The notes under the pieces are model-generated. The model was not told where the DNA came from. It ran no database searches and saw only the letters and a program-made list of their open reading frames with translations. A stretch of DNA of 64,000 nt, taken from positions 5,676,539 to 5,740,538 of the forward strand of contig NC_087070.1 of assembly GCF_963678635.1 (NCBI RefSeq). Reading direction: 5' to 3'. The stretch comes from Symsagittifera roscoffensis (Eukaryota > Xenacoelomorpha > Acoela > Convolutidae). The position numbers and the translations under genes were made by a program. Below, piece by piece: positions 20,053 to 33,162 of this stretch (position 1 is its first letter; each line of letters starts with the position of its first letter).

Positions 20053-20128
20053 TTTGCAAAGAAGTGCCTCACACGAAAGAATTAGGAAGCACTATCTAAG
20101 TTCTGATGAAAAACTTGCTTCCACTTAA

Positions 20129-20269
20129 ACTCTTGGTTCAGCGTTTCTTGACAAAATTCGAAAAGATGAAAATTCAAAATATGAATCTGTTTTGTTGAAG
20201 ATAATTGATTGCTTTCATGATGATCATGGTTCTTTGGTTAGTGATTATGTAAGCTCTGCAATAAAATAA
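20129..20269 (+). pseudogene. 46-codon conserved open segment in U1
   Basis: Open from after a TAA to a TAA: TLGSAFLDKIRKDENSKYE, then LLKIIDCFHDDHG and SSAIK. Present without indels in every complete unit. Differences among U1, U2, U5 and U6 are mainly third-position or conservative (GAT/GAC/GAG, AAT/AAC, TTG/TTA, GAT/GAA, S/T, L/M), as expected if it was once translated in this frame. No start codon, so at most an exon. Family unknown. Confidence 0.35.
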
Positions 20270-20699
20270 TCGACACTCTTCAACGTACGTTTTTCTTCTA
20301 GCAGTTTAAACTGATAAATCTTAAACAGCTAAGAACTTGTTCGGAAAAAGTTTATTCAATTAAGACGAAATGTTTTTAGAAAATAGGAAACTTTGATAAA
20401 TGTGTGAACAGTCGAAAGAAATTCTGTTTGAAATAAAAAATGACTTCGTTTTTGAAGTAATTGTCAACTTCTTCTTCCTGCGCCAGACCATGTTTTCTTC
20501 TCAACAGAGAAAATTTATCCTTATCTATTTTTAAGCAGAGACAAATTTATTCTCTCTTTCATTTCTTTCTTGTACCTTTAACACTAACAATTTCATTTTT
20601 TCAACAACCAAGCAGAGAAACTTCTTGGGGACTGAAACACTTCTTCGGATCTCTGCAGAAGATGTCAAAATCAATTATTTCTTTAAAAGCTGTCATTTT

Positions 20700-20990
20700 T
20701 AGTAAATGTTCACTTGTCAGCAACTGAAAACATTTTCCGTATCCCAGATCCGCATTTTCATCAAAATTTTGTTCATCCAAATCATATGAAAACAGGTTTT
20801 TTTCCCAAAGGTGTCTTAAACATAGCTAACTCGTTTCTAAATTCTCTGGTTCTTTTACCATCGAGTTCTCTCCATTCTGAAAAAACTCTGATAACTTGCT
20901 CACTAGACTGGGAAATATTCTTAAATTTGAGAATCTTCATAGACTCAGTGACAATTTTAAACTAGATGCGTTAAATCGCTTTTTCTATCA
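20700..20990 (-). pseudogene. broken minus-strand protein-like segment in U1
   Basis: The minus strand reads ESMKILKFKNISQSSEQVI, then FSEWRELDGKRTREFRNELA. After a frame change it continues as DLDEQNFDENADLGYGK and RDPKKCFSP. A one-base difference between units near the FDEN segment moves the frame. Hydrophilic and charged, but AT-rich DNA can mimic this on the A-rich strand, so coding origin is uncertain. Confidence 0.25.
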
Positions 20991-21685
20991 AGATTGGAGT
21001 TAATTTTTGGTATTGATTTCCGTTTCTTCTGAAAAGTTTGTTCATGTTGATGGTTGAATTGGAATGAACTCAACTGTAGGAGCTATCAGTTAAAATCAAC
21101 TAAATTCTTTTCAGCTGTATCCTATTACCAGCTAAAACCTCGAAACTTATTTGCTTACCTTTTCTAAAAACGTACAAAACATCTGAAATGATTCAAAAAG
21201 TATTCAACGATGCAGGCAATTTGATTGAAAAATCAATCAATTTGTGTCATTCATGTCGCTGATTTTGTTTTTTTTTGAAGTTTTGTAGAATAAGATGTTT
21301 CTTTGAAATGAAGCTAATTTTAAACGTTTTTCTAAGGAAAGAAAAAATTTCTTAAAATTATTCCTGTTGCTCGCAACCTTGATTGAGAATCTTTATTCAG
21401 ATTTGAAAAAAAAATAAGTGAAAACAAGTTGTCAAGTTATTTTATCCATCTCATCACCATGGTAGGAAAAAAAAGATATCGTTCTGGATTGATTGAATTT
21501 TTATTGGATACTTCTAGTACTTAGACGAATCTAGAAGATAATTTGTGGAGACTTCTCATAAAATTTTAAGAGTTGATTGTAGATTCTTACCTTTAAAAGA
21601 TTCTGGAAGCTAATGAGTATTGACTTAATTTTCTCTGGTGAACTTATTCTACAATTTTCTCAGATATAAGAAAAACAATGCGTAA

Positions 21686-21693
21686 TGACGTCA
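21686..21693. promoter_or_regulatory. TGACGTCA octamer (CRE-type) in U1
   Basis: Perfect palindromic bZIP (CREB/ATF) consensus. It is found unchanged in all twelve units of the window that include this position: 21686, 24750, 27807, 28655, 31708, 35776, 40444, 51641, 54705, 57760, 58605 and 61653. Binding is not shown. Confidence 0.4.
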
Positions 21694-22103
21694 ATTTTTT
21701 TATTTTGGATTTATTTCTAAAACGAAAGACATCTTTTCAGTTCTGTTCAAAAGTTTGCATCACATCATAGTCCCGGATCAGCTAATTTGTATGTACGAGT
21801 TTGATTTGTTAAAACTGTTGATTTTTTTATTAAATTTTATTGTTCTGTGAATAGTGAGCTTGTCAATTTTTCGACAATTAAAAGAACATTTGAAAATGTG
21901 TTAATGAGATTCATGTCAAAGATGCTTTTTTCCAGCTGAATCATTTTTTCACATAAAAAAAAATGTATGTAATTTGTTGCACGTATGTAAAAATCATCTC
22001 AGATTTTCTAGCAAGAACCAAAACTTTGAGTTGATTTTCATGACAAGTATGCAAATTGTTTCACCCAGTTTTATTCAAGGAATAAAAAAAATTGATTTTT
22101 TTT

Positions 22104-25100
22104 CAACTGGAGTGCAAAAATTTTTTCGAAATTTCCTGCAAAATACAATGAATGATTTTAGTTTTCCGTTTATGTGCGAAAAAATTTAAATTGTTTTTGG
22201 TAAGATGCAAAATTTTATGTGGCTTTTCAAAAAATATATGCAAAAACCCATTTTTTCAAAAATGATATTGCGAAAAACTCGAAAACTTATAGTACAAAAC
22301 TAGCTGACTAACTGCTTACAAAAATTTTATTTTGGTGAGTTTTCAAGCAACAGAAATGCAGAGGAACTTCATAAAAACTAATTTTCAAAGGTGCAAGACA
22401 AACTCATTTTCTAGAATTGTTGTAGGCAGGGTTGCAATATTTAAAAGTAGGAATTTTGAGACCAAGAAAATTTCCCATCTGGGGCTAACATCTTTCATGG
22501 AGTAAAATTTTGGCAAGAAGAGCAGACTGATCAGTTGAAGAGATATGAAAAATATTGATTTTGAGATTAAATGAAAATGCAGGTAAACAACATGAGTCAT
22601 CATCATTTCTATTTTTGGAAGTAATAACATCATTTCTTTTTATAGACTATTTTGTATGGAATATCCAGCTCTGGAAATTGATTGACCTTCTTCTTCTAAA
22701 ATTACTCCACATCTCTCTACAAAAACCGTTCCTCCAGATGGCTGCTGCTTTGTGTCTAGCACTTCCCACTTTTTGTTCAGATTATTATGGAAAATCACTA
22801 TTTACTTACTTCTGTATCGAACGAATTTTACAAAAAATACTTAAAATCTAAATTTTTTAAAGTGCCTGCTTACATTCTTTATGTTCTTTGAAGAGTTGTG
22901 AATACCGTTTTGGTTTAATAAGAACGTCTCTCAGCCTACTTCTGCAGAGTTTAGATAATTACATTATATTAAATCAAGAAATTAACTGTCCTTAGACGTT
23001 GTTCTAACACGGATTTTGATCAAGTGTTTTTACATCATGCGGAGAAGGGTTCAATCAGCTGATTCGAGCAGTTAAACATAACTTACGAAGAAAGGAAGCC
23101 GAAAACGACATAGTTTTGCAAAGAAGCGCCTCACGCAAAAAAAAATTAGGAACCACTATCTAAGTACTGATCAAAAACTTGCTTCCACTTAAAATCTTGC
23201 TTCAGCGTTTCTGGACAAAATTCGAAAAGACGAAAACTCAAAATATGAATCTGTTTTGTTGAAGATAATTGAATGCTTTCATGATGATCATGGTTCTTTG
23301 GTTAGTGATTATCTAAGCTCTGCAATAAAATAATCAACACTCTTCAACGTAAGTTTTTCTTCCAGCAGTTCAAACTGATAAATCTTAAACAGCTAAGAAT
23401 TGGTTCGGAAAAACTTTATTCAATTAAGACGAAGTAGTTTTAGAAAATAAAAAACTTTGATAATTGTGTGAGCGGTCAAAAGAAATGCTGTTTGAAATAA
23501 AAAAAGACTTCGTTCGTGAAGTAATTGTCAATTTCTTTTTCCTGCGCCAGACCATGTTTTCTTCTCAACAGAGAAAATTTATCCTTTTCTTTCTTTTCAG
23601 CAGAGACAATTTATTCTCTCTTTCATTTATTTTCTTTTACCTTTAACACGAACTGTTTCAATTTTTCAACAATCAAGCAGAGAAAATTCTAAGGGACTGA
23701 AACACTTCTTCGGATCTCTCCAGAAGAAGTCAAAATCAATTATTTCTTTAAAAGCAGTCATTCTTAGTATATGTTCACTTGTGAGCAACTGAAAACTTTT
23801 TCCGTATCCCAGATCCGCATTTTCATTAAAATTTTGGTTCATCCAAATCATATGAAAACATGTTTTTTCCCCAAAGGTGTCTTAAACATAGCTAACTCGT
23901 TTCTAAATCCTCTGGTTCTTTTACTATCGAGTTCTCTTCATTCTGAAAAAATTCTGATAACTTGCTCACTAGACTGGGAAATATTCCTAAAGTTGAGAAT
24001 TTTCATAGACTCAGTGACAATTTTAATCTGGATGCGTGAAATCGCTTCTTCTATCAAGATTGGTGTTAACTTTTGGAATTGATTTCCGTTTCTTCTGAAA
24101 AGTTTGTTCATGTTGATGGCTGAAATGGAATGATCTCAACTGTAGGAGGTTTTCAGTTAAAATCAACTAAATTATTTTCAGCTGTATCCTATTACCAGCT
24201 AAAACCTCGAAACGTTTTTGCTTACCTTTTCTAAAAATGTACAAAACATCTGAAATGATTCAAAAGGTTTTCAACGATGCAGGCAATTTGGTTAAAAAAT
24301 CAAACAATTTGTGTCATCCATTTCGCTGATTTTGTTTTTTTATGAAGTTTTGTAGAAAAAGATTTTATTTGAACTGAAGCTAATTATAAACGTTTTTTTA
24401 AGAAAAGAAAAAATTTCTTAAAATTGTTCCTGTTGCTCGCAACCTTGATTGAGCATCTTTCTTCAGATTTGAAAAAAAACAAATGAAAACAATTTGTCAA
24501 GTTAATTTATCTATCTCATCACCCTGTTAGGAAAAAAAGATTTCGTTCTGGATTGATTGAGTTTTTAATGGATACTTCTAGTACTTAGACGATTCTAGAA
24601 GATAATTTGTGGGGACTTCTCTTAAAATTTTAGGAGTTAATTGTAGATTTTTACCTTTAAAAGATTCTGGCAGCTAATGAGTATTGACTTAGTTTTCTCT
24701 GGTGAACTTATTCTACAATTTTCTCAGATTTAAGAAAAATAATGCGTGATGACGTCAATTTTTTTATTTTGGATTTATTTGTAAAACGAAAGACATCTTT
24801 TCAGTTCTGTTCAAAAGTTTGCATCACAACATAGTCCCGGATCAGCTAATTTATATGTACGAGTTTGATTTGTTAAAACTGTTGATTTTTTTTATTAATT
24901 TTTATCGTTCTGTGAATAGTGAGCTTGTCAATTTTTCTACAATTAAAAGAACATTTGATAATGTGTTAATGAGAATCAAGTCAAAGATGGTTTTTTTCCA
25001 GCTGAATCACTTTTTCGCATAAAAATGTATGTAATTTTTAGCACGTATGTAAGAATCATCTCAGATTTTCTAGCAGGAGCCAAAACTTTGAGTTGAATTT

Positions 25101-25167
25101 CATGACAAGTATGCAAATTGTTTCACCCAGTTTTATTCAAGGAATAAAAAAAAAATTGTTTTTTTTT
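22104..25167 (+). repeat. 3-kb array unit U2
   Basis: Full unit with the same landmarks as U1. Diagnostic variants are TAGGAATTTTGAGACC and TTTCATGGAGTAAAATT (22447-22510), and CTCTCCAGAAGAAGTC (23716). The 46-codon segment has GTAAGC changed to CTAAGC. TGACGTCA at 24750-24757. Includes a 67-codon frame at 24819-25022 (MHHNIVPDQLIYMYEFDLLK...) that is broken in most other units. Confidence 0.85.
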
Positions 25168-28100
25168 CAACTGGAATGCAAAAAATTTTTCGAAATTTCC
25201 TGTAAACTACAATGAATGATTTTAGTTTTCCGTTTATGTGCAAAAAAATTTAAATTGTTTTTGGTAAGATGCAAAATTTTATGTGGTTTTTCAAAAAATA
25301 TATGCAAAAACCCATTTTTTCAAAAATGATATTGCGAAAAACTCGAAAACGTGTAGTACAAAACTAGCTGACTAACTGCTTACAAAAATTTTATATTGGT
25401 GAGTTTTCAAGCAATAGAAATGCAGAGGAACTTTATAAAAATTAATTTTCAACGGTGAAAGACAAACTCATTTTCTAGAATTGTTGTAGTCAGGGTTGGA
25501 ATATTTAAAAGTAGGGTTTTTGAGACCAAGAAAATCTCCCATCTGGGGCTAACATCTTTCCTGGAGTACAATTTTGGCTAGAAGAGCAGACTGATCAATT
25601 GAAGAGAAATGAAAAATATTGATTTTGAGATTAAATGAAAATGCAGGTAAACAACATGAGTCATCATCATTTCTATTTTTGGAAGTGCTAATATCATTTC
25701 TTTTTATAGGATATTTTATATGAAATATCCAGCTCTGGAAATTGATTGAATCTCCTTCTTCTAAAATTATCCAGATCTCCCTACAAAAACCGTTTTTCCG
25801 GATGGCTGCTGCTATGTGTCAAGCACTTCCCACTTTTGTTCAGATTTTTATGGAAAATGGCTATTTACTTCTGTTTCGAACAAATTTTACAAAAAATACT
25901 TAAAATCTCAATTTTTTTAGGTGCCTGCTTACAGTGTTTATGTTCTTTGGAGAGTTGTGAATTCCGTTTTGGTTTAATAAGAACGTCTCGCAGCCTAACT
26001 CTTCAGTGTTTAGATAATTACCTTATATTAAATCAAGAAATTAACTGTCCTTGCACGTTGTTCTAAATCCGATTTTGATCAAGTGTTTTAACATCATGCG
26101 GAGAAGGGTTCAATCAGCTTTTTCGAGCAGTTAAACATAACTTACGAAGGAAGAAAGCCAAAAAAAGGCATAGTTTTGCGGAGAAGCGCCTCACGCGAAA
26201 AAAATTAGGAAGCACTATCTAAGTTCTGATCAAAAACTTGCTTCCACTTAAACTCTTGGCTCAGCGTTTCTGGACAAAATTCGAAAAGACGAAAACTCAA
26301 AATATGAATCTGTTTTGTTGAAGATAATTGAATGTTTTCATGATGATCATGGTTCTTTGGTTAGTGATTATGTAAGCTCTGCAATAAAATAATCAACACT
26401 CTTCAACGTAGGTTTTTCTTCTAGCAGTTTAAACTGATAAATCTTAAACAGCTAAAAATTGGTTCGGAAAAACTTTATTCAATTAAGACGAAATGTTTTT
26501 AGAAAATAGGAAACTTTGATAAATGTGAGAACAGTCGAAAGAAATTCAGTTTGAAATAAAAAATGACTTCGTTTTTGAAGTAATTGTCAATTTCTTCTTC
26601 CTGCGCCAGACCATGTTTTCTTCTCAACAGAGAAAATTTATCCTTTTTTTCCCTTTCAGCAGAGACAATTTATTCTCTCTTTCATTTCTTTCTTTTACCT
26701 TTAACGCGAACTGTTTCAATTTTTCAACAATCAACAAGAGAAACTTCTAAGGGACTGAAACACTTCTTCGGATCTCTGCAGAAGATGTCAAAATCAATCA
26801 GTTCTTTAAAAGCACTCATTTTTAGTTTATGTTCACTTGTGAGCAACTGAAAACTTTTTCCGTATCGCAGATCCGCATTTTCATTAAAATTTTAGTTCAT
26901 CCAAATCATATGAAAACAGGTTTTTTTCCCAAAGGTGTCTTAAACATAGATAACTCGTTTCTAAATTCTCTGGTTCTTTTACTATCGAGTTCTCTTCATT
27001 CTGAAAAAATTCTGATAACTTGCTCACTAGATTGGGAAATATTCCTGAATTTGAGAACCTTCATAGACTCAGTGACAATTTTAAACTGGATGCGTTAAAT
27101 CGCTTCTTCTATCAAGGTTGATGTTAACTTTTGGAATTGATTTCCGTTCCTTCTGAAAAGTTTGTTCATGTTGATGTTTGAATTGGAATGAACTCAACTG
27201 TAGGAGGTTTTCAGTTAAAATTAACTAAATTCTTTTCAGCTGTATCCTATTACCAGCTAAAACCTCGAAACGTTTTTGCTTACCTTTTCTAAAAACGTAC
27301 AAAACATCTGAAATGATTCAAAAGGTATTCAACGATGCAGGCCATTTGGTTAAAAAATCGAACAATTTGTGTCATCCATTTTGCTGATTTTATTTTTTAA
27401 GAAGTTTTGTAGAATAAGATGTTTATTTGAACTGAAGCTAATTTTAAACGTTTTTCTAGGAAAAAAAAATTTCTTAAAATTATTCCTGTTGCTCGCAACC
27501 TTGATTGAGCATCTTTTTTCAGATTTGAAAAAAAAACAAGTGAAAACAAATTTTCAAGTTATTTTATCCATCTCATCACCCTGGTAGGAAAACAAGATTT
27601 CGTTCTGGATTGATTGAGTTTTTATTGGATACTTCTAGTACTTAGACGATGCTAGAAGATAATTTGTGGGGACTTCTCATAAAATTGTTGGAGTTAATTG
27701 TAGATTCTTATCTTTAAAAGATTTTGGAAGCTAATGAGTATCGACTTAATTTTCTCTGGTGAACTTATTCTACAATTTTCTAAGATATAAGAAAAAAAAT
27801 GCGTGATGACGTCAATTTTTTTTATTTTGGATTTATTTCTAAAACGAAAGTCATCTTTTCAGTTCTGTTCAAAAGTTTGCATCACATCATAGACCCGGAT
27901 CAGCTAATTTGTATGTACGAGTTTGATTTGTTAAAACTGTTGATTTTTTTATTAATTTTTATTGTTCTGTGAATAGTGAGCTTGTCATTTTTTCTACAAT
28001 TAAAAGAACATTTGAAAATGTATTAATGAGATTCATGTCAAAGATGGTTTTTTTCCAGCTGAATCATTTTTTCACATAAAAAAAAATGTATGTAATTTGT

Positions 28101-28229
28101 AGCACGTATGTAAAAATCATCTCAGATTTTCTAGCAAGAACCAAAACTTTGAGTTGATTTTCATGACAAGTATGCAATTTGTTTCACCCAGTTTTATTCA
28201 AGGAATAAAAAAAAAATTTTTTTTTTTCT
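25168..28229 (+). repeat. 3-kb array unit U3
   Basis: Full unit. Diagnostic variants are AAAACGTGTAGTAC, CAAGCAATAGAAATG and AACTTTATAAAAA in the head, TTTTGTTCAGATTTTTATGG, and AGACCCGGATC in the tail. TGACGTCA at 27807-27814. Its tail (about 27400-28229) is duplicated as U4'. Confidence 0.85.
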
Positions 28230-29072
28230 CAATTGGAATGCAAAAAAAGTTTTGTAGAATAAGATGTTTATTTGAACTGAAGCTAATTTTAAACGTTTTT
28301 CTAGGAAAAAAAAATTTCTTAAAATTATTCCTGTTGCTCGCAACCTTGATTGAGCATCTTTTTTCCGATTTAAAAAAAAAAAACAAGTGAAAACAAATTT
28401 TCAAGTTATTTTATCCATCTCATCACCCTGGTAGGAAAACAAGATTTCGTTCTGGATTGATTGAGTTTTTATTGGATACTTCTAGTACTTAGACGATGCT
28501 AGAAGATAATTTGTGGGGACTTCTCATAAAATTGTAGGAGTTAATTGTAGATTCTTATCTTTAAAAGATTCTGGAAGCTAATGAGTATTGACTTAATTTT
28601 CTCTGGTGAACTTATTCTACAATTTTCTAAGATATAAGAAAAAAAAATGCGTAATGACGTCAATTTTTTTTATTTTGGATTTATTTCTAAAACGAAAGTC
28701 ATCTTTTCAGTTCTGTTCAAAAGTTTGCATCACATCATAGACCCGGATCAGCTAATTTGTATGTACGAGTTTGATTTGTTAAAACTGTTGATTTTTTAAT
28801 TAATTTTTATTGTTCTGTGAATAGTGAGCTTGTCATTTTTTCTACAATTAAAAGAACATTTGAAAATGTGTTAGTGAGATTCATGTCAAAGATGGTTTTT
28901 TTCCAGCTGAATCATTTTTTCACATAAAAAAAATGTATGTAATTTGTAGCACGTATGTAAAAATCATCTCAGATTTTCTAGCAAGAACCAAAATTTTGAG
29001 TTGATTTTCATGACAAGTATGCAATTTGTTTCACCCAGTTTTATTCAAGGAATAAAAAAATTTTTTTTTTTT
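28230..29072 (+). repeat. partial unit U4' (843 bp)
   Basis: After GGAATGCAAAAAAA the sequence jumps straight to AGTTTTGTAGAATAAG, the point at about 27404 in U3, and then repeats the U3 tail almost unchanged. This is a one-quarter-unit tandem duplication. V4' in block B has the same junction, so it predates the block duplication or was copied with it. Confidence 0.8.
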
Positions 29073-32000
29073 CAACTGGAATGCAAAAAATTTTTCTAAA
29101 TTTCCTGCAAAATACAATGAATAATTTTAGTTTTTCATTTATGTGCGAAAAATTTTAAATTTATTTGAGTAAGTTGCAAAATTGTATGTGGTTTTTCAAA
29201 AAATATGTGCAAAAACCCATTTTTTTAAAAATGATATTGCGAAAATTTCAAAAACTTATAGTACAAAACTAGCTGACTAACTGCTTACAAAAATTTTATA
29301 TTGGTGAGTTTTCAAGCAACAGAAATGCAGAGGAACTTCATAAAAATTAAGTTTCAACGGTGCAAGACAAACTCATTTTCTGGAACTGTTGTAGGCAGGG
29401 TTGGAATATTTAAAAGTAAGGTTTTTCAGACCAAGAAAATCTCCCATCTGGGGCTAACATCTTTCCTGGAGTGAAACTTTGGCAACAAGAGCAGACTGAT
29501 CAATTGAAAAGAAATGAAAAAAAATTTTGATTTTGAGATTAAATGAAAATGCACATAAACAACATGAGTCATCATCATTTCTATTTTCGGAAGCGCTAAC
29601 ATCATTTCTTTTTAAAGGATATTTTATATGAAATATCAAGCTCTGGAAATTGATTGATTCTCCTTCTTCTAAAATTACTCCACATCTCTCTACAAAAACC
29701 GTTCCTCCGGATGGCTGCTGCTTTGTGTCTAGCACTTCCCACTTTTTGTTCAGATTATTATGGAAAATCACTATTTACTTACTTCTGTATCGAACGAGTT
29801 TTACAAAAAATACTTAAAATCTAAATTTTTTTTAAAGGCCTGCTTACATTCTTTATGTTCTTTGAAGAGTTGTGAATACCGTTTTGGTTTAATAAGAACG
29901 TCTCTCAGCCTACTTCTGCAGAGTTTAGATAATTACGTTATATTATATCAAGAAATTAACTGTCCTTGCACGTTGTTCTAAATCCGATTTTGATCAAGTG
30001 TTTTTACATTATGCGGAGAAGGGTTCAATCAGCTTTTTCGAGCAGTTAAACATAACATACGAAGGAAGGATGCCAAAAAAGGCATAGTTTTGCAAAGAAG
30101 CGCATCACGCGAAAAAAAAAATAATTAGCACAGTCTAAGTTCTGATCAAAAACTTGCTTCCACTTAAACTCTTGATTCAGCGTTTCTGGACAAAATTCGA
30201 AAAGAGGAAAACTCAAAATATGAAACTGTTTTAATGAAGATAATTGAATGCTTTCATGATGAACCTGGTTCTTTGGTTAGTGATTATGTAAGCTCTGCAA
30301 TAAAATAATCAACACTCTTCAACGTAGCAGTTTAAACTGATAAATCTTAAACAGCTAAGAATTGGTTCGGAAAAAGTTTTTTTAATTAAGACGCAGTAGT
30401 TTTAGAAAAAAAGAAACTTTGATAATTGTGTAAACAGTCAAAAGAAATTCTGTTTGAAATAAAAAATGACTTCGTTTGTGAAGTAATTGTCAATTTCTTC
30501 TTCCTGCACCAGACCATGTTTTCTTCTCAACAGAGAAAATTTATCCTTTTTTTTCTTTTCAGCAGAGACAATTTATTCTCTCTTTCATTTCTTTCTTGTA
30601 TTTTTAACACGAACTGTTTCAATTTTTCAACTATCAAGCAGAGAAACTTCTAAGGGACTGAAACACTTCTTCGGATCTCTGCAGAAGATGTCAAAATCAA
30701 TCATTTCTCTAAAAGCGGTCATTTTTAGTAAATGTTCACTTGTCAGCAACTGAAAACTTTTTCCGTCTCCTAGATCCGCATTTTCATCAAAATTTTGTTC
30801 ATCCAAATTATATGAAAACAGGTTTTTTTTTCCCAAAGAAACATTCAACATAGCTAACTCGTTTCTAATTTTTCTGGTTCTTTTACTATCAAGTTCTCTC
30901 CATTCTGAAAAAACTCTGATAATTTGCTCACTAGACTGGGAAATATTCCTAAACTTGAGAATCTTCAGAGTCTCAGTGTCAATTTCAAACTGGATGCGTT
31001 AAATCGCTTTTTCTATCAAGATTGGTTTTAACTTTTGGAATTTATTTCCGTTTCTTCTGAAAAGTTTGTTCATGATGATGGTTGAATTGGAATGAACTCA
31101 ACTGTAAGAGGTTTTCAGTTAAAGTCAACTAAATTCTTTTCAGTTGTATCCTATTACCAGCTAACACCTCGGAACGTTTTTGCTTACTTTTTCTAAAAAT
31201 GTACAAAACATCTGAATTGATTCAAAAGGTATTCAACGATGCAGGCAATTTGGTTTAAAAATCAAACAATTTGTGTCATCCATTTCGCTGATTTTAATTT
31301 TTTATTAAGTTTTGTAGAATAAAATGTTTATTTGAACTGAAGCTAATTTTAAACGTTTTTTTAAGAAAAGAAAAAATTTCTTAAAATTATTCCTGTTGCT
31401 CGCAACCTTGATTGAGCATCTTTATTCAGATTTGAAAAAAATTAGTGAAAAAAAATTGTTATTTTATCCATCTCATCACCCTGGTAGGAAAAAAAAAGAT
31501 TTCGTTCTGGATTGATTGAGTTTTTATTGGATATTTCTAGTACTTCGACGATTCTAGAAGATAATTTGTGGGGATTTTTCATAAAATTTTAGGAGTTAAT
31601 TGTAGATTTTACCTTTGAACGATTCTGGAAGCTAATGAGTATTGACGTAGTTTTCTCTGGTGAACTTATTCTACAATTTTCTCAGATTTAAGAAAAATAA
31701 TGCGTAATGACGTCAATTTTTTTATTTTGGATTTATTTTTAAAACTAAAGACATTTTTTCAGTTCTGTTCAAAAGCTTGCATCACATCATAGTCCCGGAT
31801 CAGCTAATTTGTATGTACGAATTGATTTGTTGAAAATTGTTGATTTTTTTATTAATTTTTATCGTTCTGTGAATAGTGAGCCTGTCAATTTTTACTACAA
31901 TTAAAAGAGCATTTGTTAATGTGTTAATGAGAATCATGTCAAAGATAGTTTTTATCCAGCTGAATCATTTTTTCACATAAAAGATATGTATTTGTTAGCA

Positions 32001-32124
32001 CGTATGTAAAAATCAACTCAGATTTTCTAGCAAAAAGCAAAAGTTTGAGTTGATTTTCATGACAAGTATGCAAATTGTTTCACTCAGTTTTATGCAAGGA
32101 ATAAATAATTTTTTGTTTTTTTTT
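29073..32124 (+). repeat. 3-kb array unit U5
   Basis: Full unit. Features are TTTCAGACCAAGAAAATC in the head, a 13-base deletion in the CAACGTA-GCAGTTTAAAC region (30330), and ACTTCGACGATTC in place of ACTTAGACG. TGACGTCA at 31708-31715. A 105-codon minus-strand frame (29454-29771) containing KWEVLDTKQQPSGG is longest in this unit. Confidence 0.85.
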
Positions 32125-32418
32125 CAACAGGAATGCAAATTTTTTTCGAAATTTCCTGCAAACTACAATGAATGATTTAAATTTTTCGAAGTTCAATTAC
32201 TGGTGTATGTTGTGGTGGGAGTTTCGAGCCATTTTTCAGAAAACTCCTCATCTTCGTCTATTGAGATGAGGTTTTCGGCTGATCCTATCTCCTTCTCCCA
32301 AGATGGAGGAACTCGTTGACTTTTTGAGCCACATATGTTGAGTCAGGAATCTGTGGGCAGTTCATTTCAACATGCTCAGACTCCTACTTCATCATTTGCA
32401 TTGATCAAAGTTGGTGCT

Positions 32419-32652
32419 CTATGATGGATACTTGCAATATATGATGTTCGTTGAAATCCTTTCGCATTTCATCCACCATGTGCCAGATTTGGATTCGGAT
32501 GTCCATTCGTAGACAAAAATTTTGGGTTTCTTGCACTTGGGTGTGTAGTCATATCTAGTCAGAATAAAATTCTCTGTGGGAGAGTTTTTCCATTTTGTCG
32601 TTTCCAATGACAACAAATGATCATTTATGTTTTTATTGTTGGCTGTCGTATC
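32419..32652 (-). pseudogene. FLYWCH-like zinc-finger remnant in S1
   Basis: The minus frame is open after a TGA for about 78 codons with no ATG start. It reads NFILTRYDYTPKCKKPKIF, then VYEWTSES, GTWWMKCERISTN and YCKYPS before TAG. The order basic-K/I-F-x-Y, Trp-Trp-x2-Cys, then Cys nine residues on resembles a FLYWCH finger, found in transcription factors and in Mutator-like transposases. The His end is not in frame: HHRAP follows in another frame. Copies at 37090-37326 and 41714-41950 differ by one residue each. Best read as a damaged exon. Confidence 0.35.
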
Positions 32653-32853
32653 CAATCAGAAAAAATACCTTTTAAGGAATTAAATCTTCCAAATAAACAA
32701 ACGTATACATAAAAGAAACGACAAAAACAACCGACTACAGGTTGTTTGCTGCAAAAAATAAGATATAAGAAGAAAATAAGAAATTTTGCCAATATGAAAA
32801 AAAAGAAAAAAAATCATTACAACAACCTTTCTCTAAGATTTTTTGGTCCACTT

Positions 32854-33162
32854 TTATATAACCAATTTTATTTTCAATGAGAAGTTGCTGATTTTAGAGT
32901 AGATAATCAAGCTTTTGATTTTGATGTATGATTGAGAGGATAGCTGAAAGTTGATGAATATTTCAAAGGAACTCACTGAAAATTTATGCCAAATCTGATC
33001 ACACAAGATTATGAAATTTGGAGTTTTTTTTCTAAAAAATGAAGGAACATAGATTTTTGCTGGAGCGTTTGGGAACTTTGGGAATTGGGTAGGAGATAAA
33101 AAGAGACTTCGATATATTATCATTCGACTTTCGATTAACTCCATATTATCGAGAATAAACAT
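32854..33162 (-). pseudogene. 102-codon minus-strand frame in S1, broken in S2 and S3
   Basis: ATG at 33162 opens a frame reading MFILDNMELIESRMIIYRSL, then SPTQFPKFPNAPAKIYVPSF and a polar/hydrophobic tail. In S2 a one-base loss in a T/A run (about 37690) shifts the frame, and in S3 about 20 bases are missing at the same place (42,320). It lies upstream of the FLYWCH-like frame on the same strand, so both may come from one split gene. Family unknown. Confidence 0.3.

Larger units (their letters stand above)
19048..22103 (+). repeat. 3-kb array unit U1
   Basis: Starts at CAACTGGAATGCAAAAA. Landmarks shared by all units, in order: CGAAATTTCCTGCAAAATAC, TGGTGAGTTTTCAAGCAA, CATCTGGGGCTAACATC, a zinc-finger-like segment, a 46-codon open segment, CTTCTTCGGATCTCT, a TTTTCAGCTGTATCC site, TGACGTCA (21686-21693) and a T-rich end. 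U1 is about 99% identical to V1 but only about 90% to other units by eye. Confidence 0.85.

Noticed and set aside
20281-20310. GTAAGT...TAG inside units (CAACGTAAGTTTTTCTTCTAGCAG) as a real intron
   Set aside because: It would be only about 20 bases long, below any usual intron size. U5 and V5 have simply lost 13 bases there.
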